DNA from: Aquamicrobium lusatiense | GTDB lineage: Bacteria; Pseudomonadota; Alphaproteobacteria; Rhizobiales; Rhizobiaceae | DNA length: 64,000 nt | Assembly (NCBI RefSeq): GCF_014201615.1 | Contig: NZ_JACHEU010000007.1 | Span: 6,114 to 70,113 of the forward strand | Reading direction: 5' to 3' | Shown: positions 1 to 8,628 of the stretch, piece by piece | Layout: the number at the start of each line of letters is the position of its first letter | Numbering within the stretch: position 1 is the stretch's first letter | Program-made: the position numbers and the translations under genes | The notes under the pieces: generated by a model | Database searches by the model: none | Told to the model about the DNA's origin: nothing | Seen by the model: the letters and a program-made list of their open reading frames with translations, nothing else

Positions 1-39
1 GGTTCTTCACAGAACTGTCCTTTGATCTGCCGCTGGGCG

Positions 40-1008
40 CTACTGGGGCAGGTACTCGTTGGTGTAGAAATCGGACACGGTGTATCCGGGAGCCACCTCG
101 CCAACCTCGCTCAGGGTGCCGAGCAATTTGCTCCACATCTCATCGGTCTGCTGTCCCCAGCTCGCATCTGAGGGGCTGACCGACAGGCTGATCAGGCCAC
201 TGAAATAATCCTCGCATGCGGACTGCGAATGGGTGAGGTTGAGTTCGGCCCGAGCCTTTTCACAGGCCGCAGGCACATCGGCGACAGCCGTCTGCCAGGA
301 TTTCTTGACCGCGCGCAGGAAACCCTTCACTGCCTCAGGGTTCTTTTCCGCAAAATCCTTGTTGACCGAATAGCCAAAGCCAAGAAGCGGCACACCGTGA
401 TCAGCCAAAGAGAAAAGCGCTGGCTGCTTGCCGGCTCCCCGCACGATGGCCGCGTAAGCAAAGCCGTCACCGCTGATCAGATCGATGCTTCCCGAAAGAA
501 GAGCCGCCTGCTTTGCGTTGGCATCAAGGGACACAACATTAAGATCGTTGTCTCCGATCTTGTTCACCGCTTTGAAGATGCGCAGGCTGAGCTGATCGGA
601 ACCACCGGGCGTGCTTCCAATGCTATAGGCTTTGACTGCATCCACACCGTCCAGTTTGACCTTGTCGGCGAGGCCGATAAACGATGCGGCTGTCTTGGTC
701 TGGTAAACCGCGACGGTCTTGATCGGAACGCCCTTCGAAATGGCGACGGCGGCGTTAGTCGTGTTGACATGGGCGATATCGTAATTGGACTCGCCGAGCA
801 TGATCGCAGTCGTGGCAGAGCCTCGACCCGGCTCGAACCTGAGGTCTATGCCCTCATCCCTGAAGTAGCCCTCCTGCATCCCGATAACGAGCGGAGCGTG
901 ATAGGGCAGATAACCCCAGTCGAGACCTAGACGCACCGTCGTGTCCTGAGCGAAGGCTGATTGAACGAGGGCCAACGTTGCGATGGCGTAAGCGGAAATG
1001 CGAAGCAT
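40..1008 (-). CDS. ABC transporter substrate-binding protein, NMT1/SsuA-like
   Basis: This is the periplasmic binding protein of a nitrate/sulfonate/taurine-type ABC importer. The 322-residue product starts with a signal peptide (MLRISAYAIATLALVQSAFA, then Q-D-T) and has the family signature of a mature domain beginning with a strand and then a 'GYLPYHAPLVIGMQEGYF' segment. The reading frame is open upstream to 1170, but the ATG at 1008 is preferred because the signal peptide begins there and a purine-rich GGAAAGGAAA lies just upstream. It is the last gene of the operon that runs from the aldehyde dehydrogenase through the ATPase and permease. The substrate cannot be read from the sequence; pyrimidine precursors, sulfonates and aromatic acids are all used by relatives. 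Confidence 0.88.
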   Translation of the reverse strand: MLRISAYAIATLALVQSAFAQDTTVRLGLDWGYLPYHAPLVIGMQEGYFRDEGIDLRFEPGRGSATTAIMLGESNYDIAHVNTTNAAVAISKGVPIKTVAVYQTKTAASFIGLADKVKLDGVDAVKAYSIGSTPGGSDQLSLRIFKAVNKIGDNDLNVVSLDANAKQAALLSGSIDLISGDGFAYAAIVRGAGKQPALFSLADHGVPLLGFGYSVNKDFAEKNPEAVKGFLRAVKKSWQTAVADVPAACEKARAELNLTHSQSACEDYFSGLISLSVSPSDASWGQQTDEMWSKLLGTLSEVGEVAPGYTVSDFYTNEYLPQ

Positions 1009-1063
1009 GAAGTTTCCTTTCCTGTGAAATTGTGGTGCGTGAGCCCGGAGCCGGGCTTCCTCG

Positions 1064-1891
1064 TTATTGACCGCGCTGACTGGCGTGCCAGGGGATACAC
1101 TTCTTTTCGACAAGCTCGGCGAGGTACCAGACGGCCACGCCGAAGCTGGAAACGATGATGACTGCAGCAAAGGCCAGGTCCGTGCTCATGCTGCCGACAG
1201 CCTGGATCAGGACATAGCCGAGACCCCGGTTCGAAGCGACGAACTCGCCAATTACCGCCCCCACCGGCGCCAGCGTCGCAGCCAGCTTGATGCCGGTGAA
1301 TATGTTTGGCAGAGCGTTTGGCAGCTTGATCTTCAGCATCATTCGCAGTCGCCCCGCGCCCATCGCACGGACAAGATGCAGCAGGTCAGGGTCTGCCGAT
1401 TTGAGCCCCATTACCGTGTTTACGACGATGGTGAAAAACGTGAAAAAGATAACGAAGATGATACCGCTCTTAAGGCCGAAGCCTATCCAGACAAGCATCA
1501 GCGGAGCCACGACTACCTTCGGGACAGCATGAGAGATGATCAGCCACGGGTAGATGATGCGGTCGACGATTGGCGACGCAGCGATGGCGATACCGAGCGT
1601 GACACCCAGCACCAGGGCGATAAAGAAACCCGACATTGCTGCGAGCGCCGTGTAACCAAGATTGGTCATCAGGTATGACCATCGCTCGACCATCGCCGAC
1701 AGTACGGCGGTGGGGGCAGGGAGCAGGTATCCGGGAATGGCCAGCCACCGGACGATTGCCTCCCACAGCACAATGCCAACGAGAGCACTTGCGAGCGGCA
1801 GCAAGGCATTGCGCATCCGGGTGCGGCGATGCCGCGCCTTCGCAATGGCGGAAACCTTTGGGACAGTGGGGGTTGCGGTGTCGCTCGTCAT
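1064..1891 (-). CDS. ABC transporter permease, SsuC/TauC-like
   Basis: This 275-residue inner-membrane protein is the permease of the NitT/TauT-type importer. A basic N-terminus (res 15-25) is followed by about six hydrophobic helices. The EAA-type cytoplasmic loop, which contacts the ATPase, is visible around residues 170-190 (LVRAMGAGRLRMMLKIKLP). Its ATG overlaps the stop codon of the upstream ATPase gene by 4 bases (1888-1891), so the two are translationally coupled. The binding protein follows after a 55-base gap. Confidence 0.9.
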   Translation of the reverse strand: MTSDTATPTVPKVSAIAKARHRRTRMRNALLPLASALVGIVLWEAIVRWLAIPGYLLPAPTAVLSAMVERWSYLMTNLGYTALAAMSGFFIALVLGVTLGIAIAASPIVDRIIYPWLIISHAVPKVVVAPLMLVWIGFGLKSGIIFVIFFTFFTIVVNTVMGLKSADPDLLHLVRAMGAGRLRMMLKIKLPNALPNIFTGIKLAATLAPVGAVIGEFVASNRGLGYVLIQAVGSMSTDLAFAAVIIVSSFGVAVWYLAELVEKKCIPWHASQRGQ

Positions 1892-2682
1892 GCCAGAACC
1901 CCCTCATTCTCGAATAGTACGCGTATCCGTCGGGCTATGGCCGCGAACTCAGGTTCCTCGCGGATGCTGAGTGGTCGGGGTTTGGGGAAATCAATATCGA
2001 TGACGTCGAGCACACGTCCCGGCCGCGCCGACATCACCACGACACGGTCCGACAGATAGACCGCTTCCGCGATACTGTGCGTGATCAGCATGGTACTCAC
2101 CTGCTCGTGGTCCTGAAGCCTCTGCAGGATCACGTTCATCTGGTCCCGCGTCATAGCGTCGAGAGCGCTGAACGGCTCATCCAGAAGCATCAAAGAAGGC
2201 TTGAGCAACAGCGCACGTGCAATCGCCACACGTTGACGCATGCCGCCGGAAAGCTCGTGAGGGTATCGGTTGGCGAAGTCTCCCACACCCAGTTCACGCA
2301 GCAGCTCCAGAGCGCGCGCGCGCGTTGCAGAGTCGAGGCGTCCTGCAAGCTCGGCCGGAAGCATCACGTTGTTGAATACGTTACGCCAATCGAGCAGGAG
2401 ATCGCGTTGGAACACGATACCCATGTCCGATACGGGGCCGGTTACCAGCTTGCCATTGATGACCGCCTTGCCGCCACTGGGGGTGTCAATCCCCGCAAGG
2501 ATGCGTAAAAGGGTGCTCTTGCCGCAGCCCGATGGTCCGACAACGCTGAGAATCTGCCCCCTGTCAAAGCTGAAAGTAACGGGGTCGAGCGCGTGAACAT
2601 CGCCGCTGTCGGTAATATATGTCTTGTGAACTCCAGACAGGTCCACGATTGGCCCCATCTTGGTCTCTCTGGTAATTGGCAC
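1888..2682 (-). CDS. ABC transporter ATP-binding protein, SsuB/TauB-like
   Basis: This is the cytoplasmic ATPase of the NitT/TauT-type importer. It shows Walker A (GPSGCGKST), the ABC signature (LSGGMRQRVAIARAL) and Walker B (LMLLDEPFSALD). The longest frame starts with GTG at 2682 (264 residues, GGGGAAC 7 bases upstream). An ATG at 2658 with AGAGAG upstream is an equally good start and gives 256 residues, nearer the start of the conserved domain. The gene lies 52 bases after the aldehyde dehydrogenase and was probably transcribed with it. Confidence 0.9.
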   Translation of the reverse strand: MPITRETKMGPIVDLSGVHKTYITDSGDVHALDPVTFSFDRGQILSVVGPSGCGKSTLLRILAGIDTPSGGKAVINGKLVTGPVSDMGIVFQRDLLLDWRNVFNNVMLPAELAGRLDSATRARALELLRELGVGDFANRYPHELSGGMRQRVAIARALLLKPSLMLLDEPFSALDAMTRDQMNVILQRLQDHEQVSTMLITHSIAEAVYLSDRVVVMSARPGRVLDVIDIDFPKPRPLSIREEPEFAAIARRIRVLFENEGVLA

Positions 2683-2734
2683 TATCGTTCCCCATTATTA
2701 TTTGTGCCTGCGCAGTCGCCTTGAAGGCGGTGGA

Positions 2735-4165
2735 TTAACTGTCTCCGTAGCCGACCATACCCTTGACCTCGAGAAATTCCTCGAGACCGAAGATGCCATA
2801 TTCCCTTCCGTTACCTGATTGCTTGTAGCCACCGAACGGGCCGTTTGAATCGACCGGCGCATAGTTGATGAGAACGCTGCCTGCCCGGATGCGGCGCGCG
2901 ACAGCGCGCGCTCTGTCGAGATCACGAGACTGAACGTAGCCAGTCAGGCCGTAAACAGTATCGTTGGCTATCTCAATCGCGTGATCCTCGTCGCGGTAAC
3001 CAACAATAGAAAGCACAGGGCCGAAGATTTCCTCGCGTTCAATGCGCATTCCGGTCTTAACATCGGCGAACACAGTTGGCCGGACATAGTATCCCTTACT
3101 GAGATCCGCAGGTCGGCCCGGACCCCCGGCAACCAGGCGCGCGCCCTGCTCAATGCCTGAGCGGATCAGGGCCTGAATTTTTTCGAACTGCGTTTTACTG
3201 ATCACGGGACCGAGATCGGTTTCGGGCGCGTTTGGATCGCCAACGCGTAGTCCGTTCGCTGCATCGGCTGCGATCTGCGCGGCGCGAGCCATCTGCGATT
3301 GCGGCACGAGCATACGCGTCGGTGCCGAGCAGGACTGACCGGAGTTTCGCATGCAGGCCAGCGTGCCGCGTCGTACCGCATCTTCGAAATCGACGTCCGG
3401 CAGCAGAATGTTGGGCGCCTTGCCGCCGAGTTCCAACGTAACACGTTTGATCGTGCCTGCTGCAGCCCGCGATACGGCGACACCGGCCCGCGTCGATCCG
3501 GTCAGGGACATCATATCGACGTCGGGATGCGCGCTAAGGGCCTCGCCGACTTCCTCGCCCGAACCGTTTACAAGGTTGAACACCCCGGCTGGAACGCCCG
3601 CCTCATGCAGAACTTCGGTAAAAGCGATACCGCTGAGTGGTGACAGCTCGCTTGGCTTGAGCACCATTGTGCAGCCAGCAGCCAACGCGGGCAGCACCTT
3701 GCAGACTATCTGATTGATCGGCCAGTTCCATGGCGTGATGAGCCCTGCGACGCCTATCGGTTCACGTCGAACCATTGTGGTGCCATTGAGCATCTCGAAG
3801 GTATAAGCTTCGAGAACTTCTATCATCTTCTTGAGATGTCCTTGCCCCGTTCCGGCCTGCGCATTTCGCGCGAACCCGATGGGGGCACCCATCTCTGAGG
3901 AGATCAGATCGCCGATCCTCATCTGGTGATCCTGATAGACCTCCAGTATTCGCCGCAGGAGCGTCAGGCGTTCATCCTTGGAAGTGACCGAAAACGCAAC
4001 GAATGCACGCCGTGCTGCAGCCACGGCGCGGTCAACATCGGCGGAGCCGCCAGCAGCGATTTCCGCTATTGATTCTTCTGTAGCTGGATTGATGACCTGT
4101 ATCCGGCCCGCACCTATCGGCGCGACCCATTGGCCGTCGATATAGAATTTCAGCAAGTTCGACAT
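2735..4165 (-). CDS. NAD(P)-dependent aldehyde dehydrogenase
   Basis: This 476-residue enzyme belongs to the ALDH superfamily and would oxidise an aldehyde to its acid in the cytoplasm. Visible motifs are ITPWNWP (oxyanion Asn), ELGGKAPN (general-base Glu), NSGQSCSAPTR with the catalytic Cys near residue 290, and EEIFGPV. The chosen ATG has AGGAGG 5 bases upstream; the open frame extends to 4207 without a better site. It heads the operon with the NitT/TauT-type transporter and is divergent from a LysR regulator, so the imported compound or one of its breakdown products is probably an aldehyde or is converted to one. The exact substrate is unknown. Confidence 0.92.
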   Translation of the reverse strand: MSNLLKFYIDGQWVAPIGAGRIQVINPATEESIAEIAAGGSADVDRAVAAARRAFVAFSVTSKDERLTLLRRILEVYQDHQMRIGDLISSEMGAPIGFARNAQAGTGQGHLKKMIEVLEAYTFEMLNGTTMVRREPIGVAGLITPWNWPINQIVCKVLPALAAGCTMVLKPSELSPLSGIAFTEVLHEAGVPAGVFNLVNGSGEEVGEALSAHPDVDMMSLTGSTRAGVAVSRAAAGTIKRVTLELGGKAPNILLPDVDFEDAVRRGTLACMRNSGQSCSAPTRMLVPQSQMARAAQIAADAANGLRVGDPNAPETDLGPVISKTQFEKIQALIRSGIEQGARLVAGGPGRPADLSKGYYVRPTVFADVKTGMRIEREEIFGPVLSIVGYRDEDHAIEIANDTVYGLTGYVQSRDLDRARAVARRIRAGSVLINYAPVDSNGPFGGYKQSGNGREYGIFGLEEFLEVKGMVGYGDS

Positions 4166-4296
4166 CCAGCCTCCTCGCGTAGCTGGCCTAAGGGTTCGGC
4201 CACGCAATGTGACTATACGGTTGCAAACGACCGAAGATCAGTCAAACTAAAACTTCTGGACTTTTGTTCAGTTGAATCGAACATGCCGAGGGCCTC

Positions 4297-5205
4297 ATGC
4301 TGAGCATCACAAATTTGCGAACTCTTATATTTGTGGCCGATTGCGGGGGAATTCGACCCGCTGCGGAACGGCTCGGCCGAACGCCATCTGCCGTATCCAT
4401 GGGCCTCAAGCAGCTTGAGGACGCGGTGGGCTCGGCGCTATTTGAGCAGGATCGCAAATCGCATCTCACAAAGGTAGGCGAGTTTACAGTTGAGACCGCG
4501 CGTGACGTGTTGAAGCACTACGATAATTCATGTGCGAGCATTCGCGCTTTCGCGCGCCACGAGGTCAGCCGCTGTACTGTGGCTTCGGTAACGTCTTTTG
4601 CGGGGACAGTTCTTCCCGAGGCGATATTCCGCGTGAAGAGCAGATGGACCAATTTCGAGGCAATGGTCCGGGAGGTTCATTCAACAAGGATGGCCGATAC
4701 GGTGGCCGATGGACTCGTAGATGTCGGCTTTGGCCGCATCACCGTCACACGCCCCGATGTCGAAGCAACGCCGTTGATGCATGACCGCTACGCCCTTGTT
4801 TGCCGAGAAGACCATCGCTTCGTCGATCTGGGACGACCTATCCGGTGGGAAGACCTCGCAGACGACGATTTTATCGGCAACGAAAGCTATGATAGCCACA
4901 CTTGCGAGGGCTTGAACCGCATGCACGACAATGCCCGGTTCCATGTGTCGAGTGCGTCGTCAGCTTTCGCCCTTGTCACGGCCAGAGTCGGCGTAACCGT
5001 CCTCCCCCAGCTCGCAAGCCAGATCGCTCCGCGGGGGATCAGGTTCGTCCCGCTCGAGGACAAGACTGCCTCGCGGGTGGTCGCTGTATATATACGCCGC
5101 GGCAAAAAGCTCTCCCCCGCGACACGAATGTTGATCGAAACCACGCAAGCTTTGCTGGTTGAATGGGCAGCCGACCTCGAAATCACACGAGTACGGAACA
5201 GCTAG
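4297..5205 (+). CDS. LysR-family transcriptional regulator
   Basis: The 302-residue protein has the LysR winged helix at residues 4-63 (LRTLIFVADCGGIRPAAERL, then a recognition helix with TPSAVSMGLKQLE) and a periplasmic-binding-like effector domain from about residue 90. It is divergent from the aldehyde dehydrogenase/ABC transporter operon across about 130 bases (4166-4296), the usual arrangement for a LysR protein and its target. The effector is not predictable. Downstream the genome is disrupted by IS relics, so it is monocistronic. Confidence 0.9.
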   Translation: MLSITNLRTLIFVADCGGIRPAAERLGRTPSAVSMGLKQLEDAVGSALFEQDRKSHLTKVGEFTVETARDVLKHYDNSCASIRAFARHEVSRCTVASVTSFAGTVLPEAIFRVKSRWTNFEAMVREVHSTRMADTVADGLVDVGFGRITVTRPDVEATPLMHDRYALVCREDHRFVDLGRPIRWEDLADDDFIGNESYDSHTCEGLNRMHDNARFHVSSASSAFALVTARVGVTVLPQLASQIAPRGIRFVPLEDKTASRVVAVYIRRGKKLSPATRMLIETTQALLVEWAADLEITRVRNS

Positions 5206-5350
5206 GTGTTCTGCCCCGGGATCTGGTGGATCGGGTTGAGGATTGATCGATCCGGCTCTGAGGACCAGATCTTGCAGATGTATTCGTATGGTGTGAAGCC
5301 TTTTAGATTCTGCAGTCTGCGTGCAAACTTGTATGCCGCCATGAAGTCGG
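5202..5350 (-). pseudogene. IS481-family transposase, C-terminal remnant
   Basis: The minus-strand frame ends with a stretch typical of the C-terminus of IS481-type transposases: an HLADFMAAYKFARRL segment, then KGFTPYEYICKIW, then LNPIHQIPGQNT before the stop. Only about 50 codons are recognisable, and the catalytic DDE core is absent. The fragment abuts the stop codon of the LysR gene. It is a dead relic, joined on its upstream side to an IS6 fragment. Confidence 0.72.
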
Positions 5351-5395
5351 CGAGATGCCATGCCCGATGGGGGCATCTGTGCAGCACTGATCTTG

Positions 5396-5588
5396 TCAGG
5401 TGCAGAATGGACGGTTGCAAGGCATAGGACATCTGCCCAGCAGCATGAGCGTGTGGGCCAGATACCAGCGCACGCACAGCAGGATCACTGATCGATCAAG
5501 GTGCCGGCCTTTGAACATGAAATCGGTTTCTGAAGTGGCGTCGACCTCATGCCATCCCTCCATTGCCGAAAAATTTTGCAACACAACC
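5396..5588 (-). pseudogene. IS6-family transposase, N-terminal remnant with terminal-repeat-like end
   Basis: On the minus strand the segment FKGRHLDRSVILLCVRWYLA matches the start of IS6/IS26-type transposases (start of the helix-turn-helix region). The similarity stops about 40 codons in, and the rest of the transposase is missing. The outer end at 5574-5583 reads TTTTGCAACA, resembling the inner part of an IS6 terminal inverted repeat. The piece is therefore the left end of an IS6 element cut off by a rearrangement and joined to the IS481 fragment. Confidence 0.68.
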
Positions 5589-5776
5589 GCGCGGTCTGAC
5601 GCTTGTCACGGCAGGGTGACGACATCAAACCCGACACGCGACGCCCTGCGGGGCGCGCGCGCCGAAATCAACAACGCCCCGACTGGCACCACAAAGTCGG
5701 CAGTCCTTGCGAAATCAATGAGAAGCACCAACTGAGCACATGTTTCGATGCCGCTGTTAAGAGAAAAGCTGCAACT
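5589..5776. other. Intergenic stretch with no recognisable gene
   Basis: Between the IS6 relic and the stop codon of the sugar ABC ATPase there are about 190 bases without a supported gene. The stretch includes a G+C-rich run, GCCCTGCGGGGCGCGCGCGC, around 5643-5662. It probably contains the 3' end of the transporter transcript, but no clear hairpin with a T-run was found. Confidence 0.5.
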
Positions 5777-6799
5777 TCAAACGTTCTGACCGCTTCCGAA
5801 GCCGATTGCAGCTTTGTTGGCATCAAAGCGATAAATGCTGTTCTCCCGCGGAGACACGTGAATTGTCCGGCCCGCGACAAGCTCTTCATTCAGCGATGTC
5901 CTGAGTGTCAGGATCTCGCCCTTGTCGAGGGTAAGATACGCAACGGTTTCCGCTCCCAGATGCTCGGTCCTGTCTATACGGCCCTGCCATTTCCCGCTTG
6001 TGGTCGACCATTCCACGGCTTCCGGTCTGACTCCTATGGTATGAGCGCCGTAGAGGTCGGCTTTTTGTCCCTCGATGAAATTCATTTTGGGAGAGCCGAT
6101 AAAACCGGCCACGAAAAGATTTGCCGGCCGCCGATAGAGTTCGAGAGGGGTGGCGAACTGCTCAATCCGCCCAGCGTTCATCACCGCGATGCGATCGGCC
6201 ATGGTCATGGCCTCGACCTGGTCATGGGTCACATAGATCATCGTGCTGCCCAGCCGTTTGTGCAGGTCCGAAATCTCCATGCGCATGCTCACCCGCAAAG
6301 CCGCATCCAGATTGGAGAGCGGTTCGTCGAAAAGAAAGCCGGTCGGCTGCCGGATAATGGCGCGTCCGATGGCCACGCGCTGGCGCTGTCCACCCGACAG
6401 GGCGCGGGGCCGACGCTCCAGATAAGGCAGGAGATCGAGGCTCGTTGCCACCTCCTGCACGCGCTTCCTGATAAGATCGGCTTTTTCTCCTGCCATTTTG
6501 AGCGGAAAGGCAATGTTCTGATAGACGGTCATATGGGGATAGAGCGCATATGACTGGAAAACCATCGAGAGCTTGCGCTGTGCCGGCGAGGTTTTGGTCA
6601 CATCCTGCCCGTCGATCACTATCCGCCCGCCGGTCGGCTCTTCGAGCCCCGCTATCAGGCGCAGAAGTGTGGACTTGCCGCACCCGGAAGGGCCAACGAA
6701 GACAACGAACTCCCCGTCCCCGATCTCAAGGTTTGCATCGGGAATGACGATCTGGCTGCCGAACGCTTTCTTCAGGCTCTCAAGCTTGATCGAACCCAT
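5777..6799 (-). CDS. smoK: Sugar/polyol ABC transporter ATP-binding protein (SmoK/MalK type)
   Basis: This 340-residue ATPase of the CUT1 carbohydrate importers shows Walker A (GPSGCGKST), signature ([15 protein letters not shown]), Walker B ([13 protein letters not shown]) and the switch His in [12 protein letters not shown]-terminal regulatory OB-type domain follows from about residue 235 (GVRPEAVEW). It is slightly shorter than the usual 350-370 residues of MalK-type proteins. It lies 11 bases after the second permease and closes the six-gene operon that begins with gluconokinase. The symbol reflects similarity of the whole transporter to sorbitol/mannitol systems and is tentative. Confidence 0.9.
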   Translation of the reverse strand: MGSIKLESLKKAFGSQIVIPDANLEIGDGEFVVFVGPSGCGKSTLLRLIAGLEEPTGGRIVIDGQDVTKTSPAQRKLSMVFQSYALYPHMTVYQNIAFPLKMAGEKADLIRKRVQEVATSLDLLPYLERRPRALSGGQRQRVAIGRAIIRQPTGFLFDEPLSNLDAALRVSMRMEISDLHKRLGSTMIYVTHDQVEAMTMADRIAVMNAGRIEQFATPLELYRRPANLFVAGFIGSPKMNFIEGQKADLYGAHTIGVRPEAVEWSTTSGKWQGRIDRTEHLGAETVAYLTLDKGEILTLRTSLNEELVAGRTIHVSPRENSIYRFDANKAAIGFGSGQNV

Positions 6800-6810
6800 T
6801 ACATTTTCTC

Positions 6811-7641
6811 CTACTTGACGGCGCCGAAGGTCAGGCCGCGGACGAGCTGTTTCTGGCTTATCCAGCCGACCACAAGAATCGGGAGTATGGCCAGCGTGGA
6901 TGCGGCGGAAAGCTTTGCCCAGAACAGACCCTGCGGGCTGGAATAAGACGCGATAAAGGCCGTCAGGGGGGCTGCTTTGACCGCCGTCAGGCTGAGGGTC
7001 CAGAACGATTCATTCCACGCCAGAATGATATTGAGAAGCATTGTGGAGGCGACGCCGGGCAGGCTCATCGGCAGAAGCACATAAACGAGCTCCTTCAGGG
7101 TCGTCGCTCCGTCCATTCGGGCAGCTTCCAGTATATCCGAAGGTATTTCCCTGAAATATGTGTAGAGCATCCAGACCATGATCGGCAGGTTGCCGATCAG
7201 CAGGATCAGCGTGATCCCGACGAGATTGTCCAGCAGGCCAACGCTTTTGAAGATCAGAAAAATCGGAACGAGAGCGCCTACAGCCGGCATCATCTTGGTC
7301 GAAAGCATCCACATCAGAACATGACGGGTTCCGCGCCCGGGCTGAAACGCCATCGACCACGCTGCGGGAATGGCGACCATCATGCCCAGTATCGTGGAGC
7401 CCAGTGATATGATGACCGAATTGAGGAAGTGGCTGAAATATTCGGATCGTTCCTGGACCTGAAAGTAGTTTTCAAGGGTCCATCCTTCGGGCCAGAAGGC
7501 GGGCGGGAAGGCGATTGCCTCCACCTCTGTCTTGAAGCTTGTGAGCACCGTCCACAGGATCGGAAAAAACAGCAGCAGCGCCACCAGCCAGCCAAGGCCG
7601 GTCGTGGCGGCCCTTACCATGACGTCACGACGATGTTTCAT
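6811..7641 (-). CDS. smoG: Carbohydrate ABC transporter permease (SmoG/MalG type)
   Basis: The 276-residue inner-membrane permease belongs to the MalG class of CUT1 importers. About six hydrophobic helices are visible. The EAA loop near residues 180-200 reads [20 protein letters not shown], the site that docks on the ATPase. It starts 11 bases after the stop codon of the partner permease and ends 11 bases before the ATPase start, so the three genes form one tight cluster. It presumably imports a polyol, as inferred from the binding protein. Confidence 0.92.
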   Translation of the reverse strand: MKHRRDVMVRAATTGLGWLVALLLFFPILWTVLTSFKTEVEAIAFPPAFWPEGWTLENYFQVQERSEYFSHFLNSVIISLGSTILGMMVAIPAAWSMAFQPGRGTRHVLMWMLSTKMMPAVGALVPIFLIFKSVGLLDNLVGITLILLIGNLPIMVWMLYTYFREIPSDILEAARMDGATTLKELVYVLLPMSLPGVASTMLLNIILAWNESFWTLSLTAVKAAPLTAFIASYSSPQGLFWAKLSAASTLAILPILVVGWISQKQLVRGLTFGAVK

Positions 7642-7652
7642 CGCATCATTCC

Positions 7653-8525
7653 TCAGGCTGTCAGGTTCCGTCCGGCAAGACGGATCGCAAAAATGGCGAC
7701 GATGTTGGCAAGAACGACAGCGATGATCGCACCGGCCGAGGCCGCGCCGACATCAAACTGCATGAGCGCCTGCACATAGATCAGATAGGGAAGATTGGTC
7801 GACGCATAGCCCGGTCCTCCGCTGGTGGTCACGAAGATCTCGGCGAAAATGGCCAGAATGAAGATTGTTTCGATCAGGATGACGACGGTGATCGCCCGAC
7901 CCAGATGCGGCAGGATGATGTAGATGAAACGGTCGAACGGACCCGCGCCGTCCATGCGTGCCGCTTCCTGCTGCTCATGATCGAGCGACTGCAATGCCGT
8001 CAGGAAAATCAGCGTGGCGAACGGCAGCCACTGCCAAGCGACGATGAGAATGATCGAGAGCAGCGGATAGTTGCTCAGCCATTCCACCGGCGGCAGTCCG
8101 AGCTTCATGGCAATCCAGGCAAATATGCCATAGCCGGGATGCATCAACATGTTCTTCCAGACCAGAGCTGAAACCGTAGGCATGACAAAAAACGGCGCGA
8201 TCATCAGAAGACGCGCAATGCCTCTTCCCCACATGGGCTGGTCGAAAAGCAGCCCCAGAAGAATACCGCCAATGACCGTGATGGCCAGAACCCCGCCTAC
8301 CAGCAGGAGCGTGTTGATGATCGCCTGCAGGAATGCGGGATCTGTCAGAAAAAACTCGTAGTTGCTCAATCCCGCGAACCCGCCAAGCGTGGGGTTCATG
8401 AAATTGTAGAACCGGAAAGACAGCCACAGGGTCGTTGCCAGCGGTACGATCATGCCCACGATCAGCAGCAGCACCGACGGTGCCAATGCAATCCGGGCTG
8501 TTCTTTTCATCTGGTAACCAGCCAT
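7653..8525 (-). CDS. smoF: Carbohydrate ABC transporter permease (SmoF/MalF type)
   Basis: This 290-residue inner-membrane protein is the MalF-class partner permease. It has about six hydrophobic helices and the EAA loop [20 protein letters not shown] near residue 205. The ATG at 8525 is preceded by AGGAGTGGATGAG, a good ribosome-binding site; a second in-frame Met lies five codons downstream. It is separated from the binding-protein gene by about 100 bases that contain a strong hairpin (8588-8617). Confidence 0.92.
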   Translation of the reverse strand: MAGYQMKRTARIALAPSVLLLIVGMIVPLATTLWLSFRFYNFMNPTLGGFAGLSNYEFFLTDPAFLQAIINTLLLVGGVLAITVIGGILLGLLFDQPMWGRGIARLLMIAPFFVMPTVSALVWKNMLMHPGYGIFAWIAMKLGLPPVEWLSNYPLLSIILIVAWQWLPFATLIFLTALQSLDHEQQEAARMDGAGPFDRFIYIILPHLGRAITVVILIETIFILAIFAEIFVTTSGGPGYASTNLPYLIYVQALMQFDVGAASAGAIIAVVLANIVAIFAIRLAGRNLTA

Positions 8526-8587
8526 TGCTCATCCACTCCTGTGGTGCTTCTTGACCTGCCGCAAAACTTAGCCTGCGGCGGGGCGCT

Positions 8588-8617
8588 GCGGCCGGAAATC
8601 ACCGGATTCCCGGCCGC
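8588..8617. terminator. Hairpin between the binding-protein and permease genes
   Basis: Arms GCGGCCGG (8588-8595) and CCGGCCGC (8610-8617) form a perfect 8-bp stem with a 14-base loop just after the stop codon of the binding-protein gene. There is no T-run on the minus-strand side. It is more likely an attenuator or mRNA-stabilising hairpin that raises binding-protein expression over the permeases, as in many sugar operons, than a full terminator. Confidence 0.55.
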
Positions 8618-8628
8618 CCGCAAATTTA

